The position numbers and the translations under genes are program-made. Under the pieces are notes generated by a model. That model saw only the letters and a program-made list of their open reading frames with translations, did no database searches and had not been told where the DNA came from. A DNA stretch of 64,000 nucleotides from assembly GCA_030765065.1 (NCBI GenBank), contig CM060989.1:36571501-36635500 (forward strand), in the 5' to 3' direction. Numbering within the stretch: position 1 is the stretch's first letter; every line of letters starts with the position of its first letter. The DNA is from Deroplatys truncata. Lineage: Eukaryota > Arthropoda > Insecta > Mantodea > Mantidae. Below, piece by piece: positions 42,970 through 55,070 of this stretch.

Positions 42970-43260
42970 GTCCTCCGTGATCTAGGGGTACCATGTTAGC
43001 CTCTAGTTCTCGAGATTACAGGTTCAAACCCGGCGGAGAGCGATGCATTTTTTGGGCATAAAAATCCTTAGCATGGCTTGCTTCGGAAGGGAAGTAAAGC
43101 TGGTGGTCCCGTGTCGTAGATTTACGATACGTAAAAGAACCTCAAGTCTGATATAGAGGCCTCTGAGCAAAATTTCCGATTTTTCACACCAAATATAAAA
43201 TGGGACGCTAAGAACCACAGCAGTCAAAGAAGTTCCATAAATAAAACTGAATTTAATTTT
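42970..43260 (+). mobile_element. tRNA-derived SINE, family S1, copy d (full length)
   Basis: GTCCTCCGTGATCTAGGGGT, CTCGAGATTACAGGTTCAAA (B box), ATCCTTAGCATGGCTTGCTT, CGGAAGGGAAGTAAAGCTGG, and 3' end ATAAATAAAACTGAATTTAA. The A box is mutated relative to copy a. Confidence 0.9.
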
Positions 43261-43479
43261 TCCCGCCAGAGAAAAGGCTTGTAGCCCGCAACTGTGATCA
43301 CCGAAGTTTCAGGGGGAAATGTTTTTTTCCCATAAATCCATGGCCATATAGAATAGCTTCTTCAGGTTGTCATGTTTGCAGAATAAAGAGGAGATTTCCT
43401 GAGGATTTTCAAGGGCACTCATTTTTGAGCAGTGTTTTATATTCTTAAGAATATGAGTGTCCATCAACATTCGCCATAA

Positions 43480-44580
43480 GCTGGATAATTATCATTTACT
43501 ATGTACTTCACTGGTTACAACAAAGCGTTTGATTGCGTAGACATAGTAGAATGCGGAACACGCTGAGGATTGTGGAAGTACAGATTGCACAGATTGGATT
43601 GAGATAGCAAAAGGGTTTATACTGTAGCCCTTCTCATTCAATTGCTACGTAGAAAACTTATGATAAAAGCTCAGATGAAGAAAGTCCAGGAATAAGAATG
43701 GAGCGCAGAAATATAAGTAGTTTAAGATATGCAAATGACACTACAATACTAACATAAAATGAACATGATATGAAAATATTGCTAAAGAATCTAAAAGAAG
43801 AAAGCGAAAAGGCTGACCTGATGCTCCACTTGAAAAATTCCAAGCTAATGGCCACAGCAGACATTAATAAATTTCAATTAGTCTGAGTTAAGATAAAAAA
43901 TACAAATAGTTATATATTTCTGGGCTCTGTAATTACGAAAGGTGAGTATAGTCAAAATAAAATTAAGAGGAAGGACAGCTATGAACAACATTGGAGAAAA
44001 TCATGAAAGACAGAGATATTAGGACGCGAACTAAAACAAAAATGGTGGAAACACTGATATTTCCTACAGTCACATATGACAGTGAACGTTGCACCACAAG
44101 TAAAAGAGACAAAAGAAGAACCTACACTTTTAAACTATGGATATGGAGGAGACTCCATTGTGAGGACGAAGACTCACAGGAACAAAATGTCAAGCTAGGA
44201 CTGGTATAGGGATCAAGAAACCTGCTCGCTCGCTAGCAGCCACAGTGATGAAGAGGAAGCTGAAGTATTTTGGATGTATAATGAGGACGAAGGCTCACTG
44301 GAACAAGATGTCATACTAGGGTTAGTATAGAGATCAATAAAGCAAGGGAAATCAAGAACACGCTGGCTCGATAAAGTGATACAAGTCGCCGGCTCAAATG
44401 GTCAGAATTGAAAGAAACAGTGCAGGATATGGAGGAATTGTTGAGTATATTATTCGTGAGAAATCCAGAAGAGACCGAACTTTTACACTAAATCACAGAA
44501 TAAGGCAATGGAAAACCTCTCCTCAAGAGTCCATGGCTAGAAAATTAGAATTGGATCACCAGGAGTCTGCTTGACTCGAA
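43480..44580 (+). pseudogene. RTE/CR1-like non-LTR retrotransposon remnant
   Basis: Recoverable pieces: YNKAFDCVD (RT motif A), RYANDTTIL-like (motif C, degraded), LRGRTAMNNI and TKTKMVETLIFPTVTYDSER (thumb), RRLHCEDEDSQEQN, LKYFGCIMRTKAHWNKM, RWLDKVIQVAGS, NCKKQCRIWRNC. The LKYFGH..R / RWLD.V pattern is the usual C-terminus of these LINEs. An internal GAGGACGAAGACTCACAGGA / GAGGACGAAGGCTCACTGGA duplication (44161 and 44281) is seen. Full of stops. Confidence 0.7.
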
Positions 44581-46855
44581 GGACTACTTTCCGTATGATA
44601 TGTAGGACCTGGGTTATCCGTTAGCAATTTATAATATCCTCTCTCCCAGATGTATTTCTTGATGCGATTTTATTCTTGTCCACGCCGTACTTTCACATTT
44701 CCTAAGGCAGAAAAGATTGATTTCTGCGAAGCATGAGTCCTTTTTGTCGTTTGAGACCACCTCCATTAAAATGACCTACTGTGCCAGTGGTGCCAAGTCG
44801 AACACACTCTGTATATCACTCTGCATAGTAGTTGATACTTTTGCATGTTCTGTGCACTGCAAAATGAAATAAGCCAAAATGGAAAAGAAAGCAGTGGTAG
44901 AGAGCGGGGCTTTGTGCTGCTAGGGTTGCAAAGGAATTCTCTCCCCGAATAGAAAGAAACAGATACGAATAAATGCCGCTGCTACATATCTCTTGACATA
45001 TAGCAACACTATTACCACAAGACTATTTTCTCAACGTTGGTCGCACCACATAAGAAAATGCAAATACCGCAGCAAAATTTTATTGAGCACGTGAGCTCTC
45101 AACTGAACTAAACATAATGCAGAAATAATAAATAGAAAATCCTCTTCTAAGAATAAATTAAAGATAGAGTCATTCTAGAAACGCATTTTATGAAGCTGAG
45201 TAAACATCGTAGTAATAACCTTCGAACATGTATTCGAAGGTAATAACCTAACTAAATGATGAAAGGCGGTGTCATTTCCGTTTCCGGCGACCGACGCGCT
45301 TCCCAAGAGTTCTTATACGGCAGACGTAGCAACTGATTACGGTCAACGCCCTGGCCACCCACTCTCCAGGTATTACCCCACTTTACGGTTTCGGCTAGCT
45401 TCTCTCGAGTTTACAACCAGATCAGAAATCTTGCGAAGGGCTCTATGATGCTTCTCGAGAAATCTATCCACCGCTACCAAGTTTCTCCTTGGCTTCAGTC
45501 TCTAAAAGACTTCATTTTCCGCTGATATTTCAAGGTTCACTTATAATCTTTGGCTTATATGTCATGCAAGGACATAAAAAGAATTTATACCATTGTTTAA
45601 ATTAACAAAATCACTTAATAAGCAACAAGAGTAAGGAAAATATACAAACCAGTACATAAAGTCCACTGCTTACAGCATCAAAAAAGGTGTATGAACTGTT
45701 TAAAAACAAAATAATAACACCCAGTACAAGGAACCTATCACGGTTGTTTATACCTGTACATGCCTTTGTATTAGCAAAATAAAGTTAAAGTTATTTAGCA
45801 TCATGAATCAGACGCTCAACTATTTCATCTAAACTGTGGAAGTTTATAATATCTTTAAATTTTCTTTGGTAAATTCTGTGTTTATGTAGAGGACTTGGCC
45901 ATTTCTAGGATGTATATACATTTTTCAAAAGATTACGATGTGAAATTTGGACCTGTTATTAACAGCGTTTAAGAAGTACAAAATAACAAATATGTGAACC
46001 ACGTTCACTTTATAAACCACACGCATCTTGATATTTATTTTACTGGAACGTTTGGAATAATTACAATGCTGCAACTACAATGTATTTTAACATGCATAAT
46101 ACATTATTATGCATAATCGTGAAATACATGAAAAGCGAAATGAAATCTCAATATTCGAAGCTAGTTTTATTATTACTCTTGTTGAGTATGTAGCACTTAT
46201 TTTTCACTGTTAAATATAAGAATGCAATACTCATAACTGAAACTAAAAACAGTACGCAAGTATATTGTACTTCATACACATAACAAATAATGATTACAGT
46301 AAAGCATAAGGGCATGGAGCGGTATGCAATCGGTACTGAGTGAATGTAGCTAATAATATTAGCAATTTCACTTTAATATTTATGAATTTATACTAATTAC
46401 ATATTTATCGTGCGACAGTTATTCCCTAATTACACTCTTTTGCAGAGAAAAATGAAATAATTGTCCATAAATTTGCACATGTTTATTAATTTACTTATTT
46501 GTGAATCTGACCCAAAATGAGTTTGCCGTATAGACCTAAAATAATAGACAAAGGTTCTTAACAGAATGGATAAATTAAACTATGCCGAAAAAGCAGAATA
46601 TAAATGGCATGCAAGGCTTTTTTCTTCTTGAAATAAGTTATAAATTTAATATGAAAGCTGATGCAGTAAATAGGAGTAGACTTAAACTCTAATACTATAC
46701 AAATAATTTTGAAATTGCAACTAAATGCTTTATAATGCAGATTACAATGTTAGTCTGTAATTGCTTATCCATTTGTAGGAGTCTCTGTAATTAAGAGCAA
46801 TTTGAAAGGATATCAAATGATCCGAACGAAAGCCAGCCGCTTTATTTTATATTTT
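44581..46855. other. intergenic; GC-richer CpG-bearing patch at about 45250-45480, otherwise nothing recognised
   Basis: 45280-45480 is notably richer in CG dinucleotides (GCGACCGACGCGCTTCC, TACGGCAGACGTAGC) than surrounding DNA. It could be a promoter or upstream exon of the minus-strand ICAD gene about 4.8 kb away, or an old element. No TATA or exon assigned. Confidence 0.3.
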
Positions 46856-46859
46856 GAAT

Positions 46860-48980
46860 CCTATAGTTGGATCAATAATTTCAACTTGAGCTTTTGACCC
46901 GTTAATCCAGGTGATATCAATTCCACAACTCCTGCCGTTGTCAGCAAGGCAGTGAACCTCTTCACGAACCTCCAGATTTTCAGCATCGAGTATTGGCCAG
47001 CATCGTGCGTACGTTGCTGTGTGTATTCATTCTGAGTAGCTATCGTAGGATAACTTCCCAACATATGTGGAAGGTTTTCATACTTATTTCACCACTGCCA
47101 TGACTGTAGTAATTCGTGCCGTTGGAGCGACCGGGGAGGGATCGTAATGGATCGACCATAGCATTCATCTTTAACATATCTCTCCATCCAATTCCTGACA
47201 GACCTTCTTTGTCGTACCCAAGAGTTTGCGGATGTTACTTCACGAAAAAGTTCTACTCCTTTATTTCCGTGAGGGTAGGTGCACCATGAAATTAATTCTG
47301 TTCTCGAAGAATCTTTCTCAACTGCGGAACATTTTTCATTGCTTCAGATGGACTGGTGTTTAGTTCCGTTAAACGGTGACTGTGGATATAGTGATAGTTT
47401 CTTAAAACATTCACATGGGGCGGACTAACGTTTTGAAGCGTGTTGCTTATATTTATCTGTTGTAAGAAAGCCTCTCAAGAAGTTCGAAGGATTGGTATTC
47501 CTTGATATTTGTGACTGGCGTAAAGCACACTATTTGGAGTGCCATTAGGCGGTTGTAGAATTTATTTGAGCGAGCTTCTAATTATATCATCTACTATATT
47601 TAGAAACTGTATGAGAATTGTGTCTATATTGAACTGTTTGGAAAGTATATATTAGCACTGGTACAATAAATAAGCTTAAGATTACAAGTTTCTGATGAGA
47701 TAGAATATGTATTGTTGTGATAGATTCTAAGTATTCATGTAATTTTTATTAAAATAGTTTTGGCACTGAATGTCAGTGTTTCGTTACATGTGGCACCTAA
47801 GTATTTGATTTCATCATCTGACAAAATAGTGGCAATTGAATCAACAATCTCTATCACACCAGGTTTCAGTTCCTCATTATAAATTTTGATTGTATTGGAC
47901 CTTTGGGGATTGATGTTAAGTTGATTTCATGAAGAAGATTAATCGCCATTAAACCCATGGGTTAGTAGCTTCAAGGTTTTCTTCTACTACAACAATCTCA
48001 TCGGTAAAGCCTGTACTGTAACAAGTTCAATACCATTCGATAGCTGAAAACCATATCAGTTAACGGTGTTTCTTTGAGGCTGTTAGTTTATTATATGATT
48101 TAAGTATAGCTGAAAACCATATCAGTTAACGGTGTTTCTTTGAGGCTGTTAGTTAATAATATGATTTAAGTTTAAATTAAACAAAAAACGTCAGAGTGGA
48201 TCACTTTCCATGACTTCCCTCTTTATTCTTTAAGGGTGAGTCTGAGTGCCTTTAAGTTGATTCTAATAATGTTTTTGTGATGTGATTGGTTAATAATCGT
48301 TTAACAATATAAGGTATAACCGAATTTTCAATAATGGTTGTAAGATTGTCATACCCTGCGCTGTCAAACTCCTTGCTAATAAGGTTAATATAAGGTATGT
48401 TGAAACTTTCTTTAGATTAGCAGCTCTTAGAATTCCATTAATTATATTCATGTTCATGAATGTTCCTGGAGACATAATGAAGCTATCTCACAAAGATTTA
48501 AGTTAATAAGCATTCTCAGGTTTTGCTATGATACGTCTCATGGTTGAAGAGATAGCTATTGGCAATCGGTTACCAAGATGCTCATCGCCCCTTTGACATA
48601 AGAACCGTTCTAATTGTAGTTAACGTTTTGGGTATAATCCGGTTTGTAACATCTTGTTGGCAACTGGAGTAAGGATTTTAATCAGAATGGGGGTTATAGC
48701 ACCCTCATGAGCACTTTATCGGGACAAGGACTGGAATCGATTGGAATTTGATTATGGAAGAAGCAATCTAGTATTAATATCAATTAATTCTAACGCTCCG
48801 AAATTGATGATTGATAATAATCGTCTGTTACGGGAGAATTTTATTTTCAAAATGTTACGCGAATGAGTTTCTATAACATTTTTACCAGTACTTAACAGAG
48901 AGCTGGCTCTGTTTAGATTTCTTTTTGATGGCTTTTCAACGTCGGTGGTAATGTTGCTATTATGCTTGTTGATAGTCATA
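46860..48980 (-). pseudogene. degenerate non-LTR retrotransposon, R2-like C-terminal organisation
   Basis: Minus-strand pieces in order from 48980: a linker, then AHEGAITPILIKILTPVANK, RLPIAISSTMRRIIAK, a decayed RT palm, GTPNSVLYASHKYQGIPILR, NVLRNYHYIHSHRLTELNTS, SWVRQRRSVWNWMERYVKD-like text, and a degraded Cys/His finger near LPHMLGSYP (47060), followed by WRFVKRFTALLTTAGVVELI. The WRPIT...STxRR and tail pattern suggests an R2-type element rather than Jockey. Clade is an inference. Heavily broken. Confidence 0.5.
48041..48172 (-). repeat. 66-bp tandem duplication
   Basis: TAGCTGAAAACCATATCAGT through ATGATTTAAGTA (48041-48106) repeats almost exactly at 48107-48172 (differences TTTATT/TTAATA only). 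Near identity shows a recent local duplication inside the dead LINE. Confidence 0.95.
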
Positions 48981-48989
48981 ATCGTTTAT

Positions 48990-49855
48990 TTTTACTTTCT
49001 CTACTACGTATAGTAAGTAGAGGAAGTATTGTATTCCACCCAAAAATTCGATACCAAGATTTCACCGGAAATATATGTTTTGAGGCCCCCTGAATCCAAA
49101 AAACCAATTTTGGAAACATGTCCGTGTGTGCGTCTGTGTGTGTGTCTGTGAACAGCATAACTCAGAAACGAACAGTCGGATAAACACCAAACTTGGTATT
49201 TAGGTTCAGTATCTTCCAGAGATGCGACACGAAGGTTTTCAACAAAATCCCCCCACTCCAGATTACCCTTTACATGGAAAACTTTTCGAAAATTTTAATT
49301 TTCTCAGAAATGGCTCTAACGATTTTGATTACAATATCATATATTTAAGATACTTTCATGACAAATAAAATGTATAGCTTGAATTTTCTGGGAATGTCTC
49401 CAAAAGTATTCTCCATTGTGAACGACTTTTGCATAACTGGTAAACCATAAGAGATAGACAAAGGTTTACTACACAAAAAATGTAGATCGCGTTAAAATAC
49501 ACAATTTATGTCATATACATTTTTAATTGAGTGAACCATTTTCGAGATATTGCTTATTATTCCCTTAAATTTTTCAGTACTTATACTTTTTCTCAAATGG
49601 GAATTCGTTATTCATATTTTATGTCCTGGACATGCAAAGAGAATGGATTGCGCCACATAGCAACCAGCTCTTAAAAGATTTGACTATCGCTTAAAGCCTA
49701 CCATATTCCCCTTGCACCTACAAGAAAATTAGCAATCAGATTAACATCTGGATTAACATCTAGATTAACATGAAGCATATGGAGAATAAGTGTTTGTAAA
49801 AAGAGTTTGTATAAGAGTAGAGAAAGTCATGTGAGTGTTACACATCAGATTTGTT
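48990..49855 (+). repeat. Helentron-like repeat family, copy 6 (full length)
   Basis: Starts TTTTTACTTTCTCTACTACG with palindrome TATAGTAAGTAGAGGAAGTA. Ends GTAGAGAAAGTCATGTGAGT then GTTACACATCAGATTTG. Inserted immediately after the 5' end of the R2-like remnant. Best copy for the family consensus along with 8508-9405. Confidence 0.9.
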
Positions 49856-50095
49856 TAAGTTTGCTGTGGGTACTAGTATGTTTACATTGTGGATTATTAT
49901 CATGTAAAATACCACATTTGCGTACAGTAAATGACTGAAGCATATGGAGAATAAGCGTTTGTAAAAATAGTTTGTACAAGAATAGAGAAAGTCATGTGAG
50001 TGTAACATAGCAGATTTGTTTAAGTTCGCTGTGGGTACTAGTATGTTTATATTGTGGAGTATTATCATGTAAAATACCACCTTTGCGTACAGACT
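49750..50095 (+). repeat. about 180-bp tandem duplication of the repeat 3' end and flank
   Basis: GAAGCATATGGAGAATAAG...AGAGAAAGTCATGTGAGTG plus flank GCTGTGGGTACTAGTATGTT...AAAATACCAC(A/C)TTTGCGTACAG occurs twice (about 49770 and 49938). It is a local duplication including non-repeat flank. Confidence 0.92.
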
Positions 50096-50275
50096 AGGAA
50101 AGTCTGGACTCTGAAGTCCTCAGCATGTGATAGAAAATCCGCAAACACAATGATAGTTGTATTAAACATGTTATTATTAGTAATAAGCTGAAATTTAATT
50201 ATCCATTATTAAGCCTCTGCTGGTATTGCTAAGTCGCATGGTTGACCTATTCCGAAGCAGCGGATGTGGGCGGTG

Positions 50276-50640
50276 TTTGCTTGGTATTTAAGTTCAGCGT
50301 CTTCCAACGATGCGACACGAAGGTTTTTAAGAAAATCTCCTAACTCAAACCAATCTTTACATGGAAAATGTTTGTATTTTTTATTTTCTCAAAAACGCCT
50401 CTAACAATTTTGATTAAAATACCACATTTTTAATATATTTGCTTGAAAAATAAAAGATATATCTTCAGTTTTCTGCGAATAGCCTGTGAAGACCTCTTCA
50501 TTCTAAATTATTTTTGTATAATTAGTTCACCGTAAGAAATACACAAACTCTTACATCACAAAACAAATTAGATCTAGGTAAATCACACAAATTATATTGA
50601 ATAAAGTCGTTTGTGACGTTAATCACTTCCAAGGTATTGT
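50276..50640 (+). repeat. Helentron-like repeat family, copy 7 (internal fragment)
   Basis: TTTAAGTTCAGCGTCTTCCA, GATGCGACACGAAGGTTTTT, CATTTTTAATATATTTGCTT and AATAGCCTGTGAAGACCTCT correspond to the middle of the family. Confidence 0.75.
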
Positions 50641-50839
50641 AATTTGTTTATGTAAAAGGTTATCAGGTAATCATTTTAAATGGAATATGGCGTATGTTTT
50701 TACTTTTCTTTGTTGTGTTTATGTACCCTATTTTCCCACGGAAGTATTTATTTATGTTTTGACAGGTGCATTGCCCGATTCTAATAAATTGGCTGTATTT
50801 ATCGAAAGATACGGGTGGCGCTTCGAAGAAAATTAACCG

Positions 50840-51408
50840 CATAAATTCTCAAAGTAATTCGAAATGCAATGGCACATCACTTAGAACATCATTGCGTCAG
50901 CTGAGGAGGTTAACGGATTTATCCCTCGGCTGTTTTCACACAACTATGAGAGATGCTTGAAGCCGTTCCCATGCAAGGTCAGAGCGCTTAAACTAAAAGA
51001 GCCTGACCTGCCTCTATACGTAAATGTTTGTACACATTTTTGAGCCTGATGTGAAGCTGGATATGCTATTTACATCCGTCGAATACTGGTTCCAGCTCAA
51101 TTCATCTCAACACCCAAAACTGTCGGATATGATGTTCAGATCCACCTAAGGAACTGATAGAAGTTGATCTCTTTGCTGAATATTGGGGTATGGGCTGCTT
51201 TATCCGGGTGCCGGCAAAGAGTAATAGTCCAATGATTTCCAGTGGAAGGTAAAATGTTCCTTGTTATCAGAATTAAATTTTATCCGATTTCATTGATCAA
51301 TTAGATGACGTGTAAAAGCACAATGCATGGTTTTGGCGCGACGGTGCTCCTGTTGACACCGCCCATATAAAATAACATTTCTTGAGGCACTTCCCAGGCA
51401 GTTAAGAA

Positions 51409-51456
<48 letters not shown>

Positions 51457-51790
51457 CATCCCTTACACTGTCATCAGTGATCGTTGATGGCCACCAAGAT
51501 CGCCAGCTCTAACTCCCCTAGATTCTTTTTTCTGGGTATATCTCAAAGATCATGCCTTTGCTAGATGCCCTGGGGACATGAATGAACAAACAGTTCATGC
51601 TTGAGGCAATGGCAACTGTAACACTCGCAATATTGAGTGCGACCTACCATAATAAGACTGAAAGGACGAGGAAGTGTTTTTGAGCTTAATGGTACACACG
51701 TAGAAGCAATGCGAAGCTGCTTTATTTTCCTAACAGGAGTCTGAACATACCGTTCACGAGTTTTCTTTTACTCTTGTAGAAGTAAGTATA
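50840..51790 (+). pseudogene. IS630/mariner-type transposase remnant with an internal (AAT)n expansion
   Basis: Pieces: WWRDGAPVDTAHIK (second Asp region), HFLRHFPGS, then the AAT tract, then a degraded WPPRSPDLTP-type block (about 51490), DHAFARCPGDMNE, EAMATVT.AIL, and RTERTRKCFELNGTHVEAM-like C-terminus at about 51660-51745. The N-terminal part at 50880-51300 is barely recognisable. Related in style to, but distinct from, family U. Confidence 0.55.
51411..51457 (+). repeat. (AAT)n microsatellite
   Basis: About 15 AAT units inside the transposase remnant, from TTAATAATAAT to AATAATCATC. Confidence 0.97.
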
Positions 51791-51904
51791 TACCTATTTA
51801 TTTTAGTTTCGAGGATTCAACCTGATAGACGTATCTGTATCTCAATAATTGATTGTTGGATTTAGTTGTCCCTTGTTTACACAAAATACGTATGTTTTTT
51901 TGCT

Positions 51905-53010
51905 TTTCCCTTATTAGGCAGAGTGTTTCACATCAATCATAAAACGTAGACCAAATAGCGTGCCTCCAATGTCACACGTAAAAACGTAAAATAAAATAAG
52001 CAATCGCGTTAATCTTTCTTGCACAACCCAATACGCCACCTTTATGATTTTTAGACGTCTGCAAACTATGAGGTTATTTCTGCCATGATGTGTCCACTGG
52101 ACGTAAATTACTTGCCAGCGAGACAATTTTTCAGGTTTGCGAAAAGGAAGAAGTCGATCGGAGCCAAACCTGGAGAATATGGTGGGTGAGGTAGCAGTTC
52201 GTAGCCCAATTCCATACATTTTGCGATGGCAATGTATGACTTGTGTGCGAGTGCATCATCCTGGTGAAGGTAAACCCTTTTCTTCACCAAATGGGATCGT
52301 TTCTTTCATAATTCTTTGTTAAACTGATCCAGCATTGCGGCATAATATGAACCCGCGATCGTTTTATCCTTTTCCATGTAGTGGATGTCTATCACCCCCT
52401 GTGAATCCCAAAAGACAGCTGCCATGATTTTCCTGCCGACGGAATGGTTTTCGCTTTCTTTGGAGTAGATTCGCCGAAGGAAATCCACTGCTTTGATTGT
52501 TGTTTGGTTTCAGGTTGATAGTAATGGATCCAAGTTTCATCAACCATGATATAACGCCGCAAAACTCATTTGGGTTGCGCCGAAACATGTTCAAACATCC
52601 CTGTGAAATGGTCACACGATTCCGCTTGTTCTCCACTGTGAACAGTCGCAGCACCCATCTTGCTGACAGCTTTTTCATACCCAAACATTTGTGCAGAACG
52701 TTATACAAACGTTCACTCAAGATGTTTAAGGTCTTGGCTATCTCACGGATTTTCACTCGGCGATCTTCCAACACAATATCGTAAACTTTGTTCAACATTT
52801 CTTCTGTTATGACCTCAACCGGCCATCCTGTGGGCACGGCATCTCTTGTGCTCGAACTGCCACATCGAAATTCTATGAAACCAAACCACTTGTGAACCAT
52901 ACCATGTGATGGAGCAGAGCCACTTGTTCAGCTTTACTTCCGTTTCCTTCACTATTTTACCACGCAAAAAGTAGTGCTTTATCAGAATACGAATCTCACT
53001 TTCCTCCATT
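51905..53010 (-). pseudogene. mariner-type transposase, frame-shifted
   Basis: Minus strand: MEESEIRILIKHYFLRGKIV start at 53009, GMVHKWFGFIEFRCGSSSTR, GWPVEVITEEMLNKVYDIVL, KIREIAKTLNILSERLYNVL, CLGMKKLSARWVLRLFTVEN, a VDETWIHYYQPETKQQSKQW block (first Asp kept), GRKIMAAVFWDSQGVIDIHY, YLHQDDALAH (second Asp kept, HQDN changed to HQDD), HPPYSPGLAPIDFFLFANLK (third Asp kept). The C-terminus is decayed below 52100. At least two frameshifts; recognisable ends not found. Confidence 0.9.
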
Positions 53011-53554
53011 TTCTACGAAGCAACACACATCTGCTTATTTTAGATGCTCTCAACAACGTTCTAAGAAACAAATGTCGACGAATTTCTGCGATTATACCCA
53101 GAATAGATGTAAGACTTGGGTGCAAACAAGAAACCTGCGATTAGAACGCTATCTCTCGTCAAAGTTATGGACTTAACAATCCGCCCACGAAGTTCGGTCG
53201 CGATTCTACGCTCGTGTCTTTTCTACCTTCACTACGCATATTACAGCATTAACACACTGGAATTTTTTCTTTGTCAAATACGTAAAATTCTCCAGATGAA
53301 ATTGCTTTTTCTCGGTCAAATAGTGTAACCACCACCTTACTATAAACTGCGGCACCAAAAAGGTCACAATGCATAAAAGCACCAATAAACAAATATTCGC
53401 CAACCTCTGTCCTCAACATATGTTAATGAAGCGGAAGTGAAAAAAAATTACCAAGTTTGCAACACGATACGACGATATAACCGATATACTAAAATAGGTT
53501 ATATATAGTTAAATCGTATCCATTGTGATTTTCTATCGGCACAGATCGAGGCTA

Positions 53555-54822
53555 CGAGGGTGATCTGAAAAGTTTCCGACCTAATAAAGATACCTACAAG
53601 ACATTTTTTCAGATTTGTTTTTCAACATAGTCTCCTTGTAACTGTACACACTTCTCCCAGAGATGCTCCCATCTCTGTAACCCGTCCAAATAGTACTCGG
53701 CGTTTTTCCTTGCAAAATAATTGTTCACGAGGGTGATTGCCTCTTCATTTGACGAAAATCTCTGTCCTCCGAGCGCAATTTTCAGATGAGGGAACAAAAA
53801 GAAGTCGCTTGGGGCTAGATCTGGTGAGTGAGGCGGACGGTCAAACAGTTCAAACCATAATTCGTGGATTTTCGCCATTGCAACCGCTGAGGTGTGAGAC
53901 GGAGCGTTGTCTTGGTGAAACAGGATTTTCTTTTTCTGCAAATGTGGCCGTTTTTCCGCAAGTTCTGCCTTCAGCTTGTGAAATAATGATGCGTAGTATG
54001 CTCCTGTAATGGTTTCTCCTTTTTGAAGATAATCGATTAAAATAACTCCATGACTATCCCAAAAAACAGTCGCCATCAGTTTCCCAGCAGTTTTTTTGTG
54101 CCGGTTCCCCCTTTGCAGTCCACTGTTTGGACTGTATTTTTGTTTCGGGCGTATAATGGCATATCCAAGTTTCATCTACAGTAATTAATTGGCGTCAAAA
54201 CTCGGATTTATTGCGCCTAAACTGCGCCAACAGAGCGTTGGGAATGTTCATTCCAATACGTTTTTGGTCAAACGTGAGCAAACGCGGCATCCAACGCGCG
54301 AACAGCTTTCTCATGTCTAAATGCTGATTTAATATGTGACAAATACGTTCTTTTGACATGTTCATAGCCTCTGCTATCTCTCTCACTTTAATTCGCGGTC
54401 GTCTAGCACCATTTGGTGACTTTGGCAATGTTTTCGTCGGTAGTTGCAATTTTGGACGTCCCGAACGTTCATCGTCTCCCAAGCTCTTACGGCCACGTTT
54501 AAATTCAGCTGCCCAAAATTTCACTGTGGTAAATGATGGTGCAGAGTCCCCATACACAGAATCCAACTCATCTTTGATTTGCGTAGGCGTATTGCCTTTC
54601 AAATACAAATATTTAATAACAGGTCGATACTCGAATTTGTACATTTTCATAAAAACACTTACATCACCTCACTCAAACGACTGTTACATAACAACCTAGC
54701 GTCCAAAATGGCTGAAACTTTGGTGAGTAACTGTCAACAGATGAACAACGAAATTCACTAGCTTTTATTTACGACTGCTGCCATCTTCATGTCGAGGTCG
54801 GAAACTTTTCAGACCACCCTCG
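53555..54822 (-). mobile_element. mariner element, near-complete, with TIRs and TA target duplication
   Basis: A 28-bp TIR beginning CGAGGGTGATCTGAAAAGTT / CGAGGGTGGTCTGAAAAGTT (one mismatch) is flanked by TA at 53553 and 54823. The length of 1,268 bp is normal for mariner. The transposase starts MKMYKFEYRPVIKYLYLKGN at 54650 and shows an HTH (NTPTQIKDELDSVYG), RARWMP-type linker (LFARWMPRLLTFDQK), TVDETWICHYTPETK, LFHQDNAPSHTSAVAM and PPHSPDLAPSDFFLF, with 34 residues between the second and third Asp, ending LQGDYVEKQI at 53609. Only two lesions seen: a TGA just before the DETW block (about 54193) and a one-base slip in an A-run near 54092. Confidence 0.95.
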
Positions 54823-54989
54823 TAATTACTGTGGCTAATTTCAAATGCAGTAATTTTTACTATTCCGTCAATTATTTCGGGATTTTAGTTAATTTCATGT
54901 TGGTTTTTTCCTTCCTTTATTTATTTACTAGATTTATAAAATTTTGCAACATTTTCACGATTTCACTCCTTTTTCTAAAGTCCATTCTT

Positions 54990-55070
54990 ATTAAATATGT
55001 TACCACAGGCGGTGAACACTAATGATACATTCAATGAAATTGTATTTGGGAAAGGAATATTCGCTCTTTG
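54990..55070 (+). repeat. SINE S4 3' fragment
   Basis: GGCGGTGAACACTAATGATA, CATTCAATGAAATTGTATTT and GGGAAAGGAATATTC align with 42635-42700 (GGTGACACTAGTGATGCATG, GAATGAAATGATAATTTGG, AAAGGAAATGTTCC). Confidence 0.45.
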
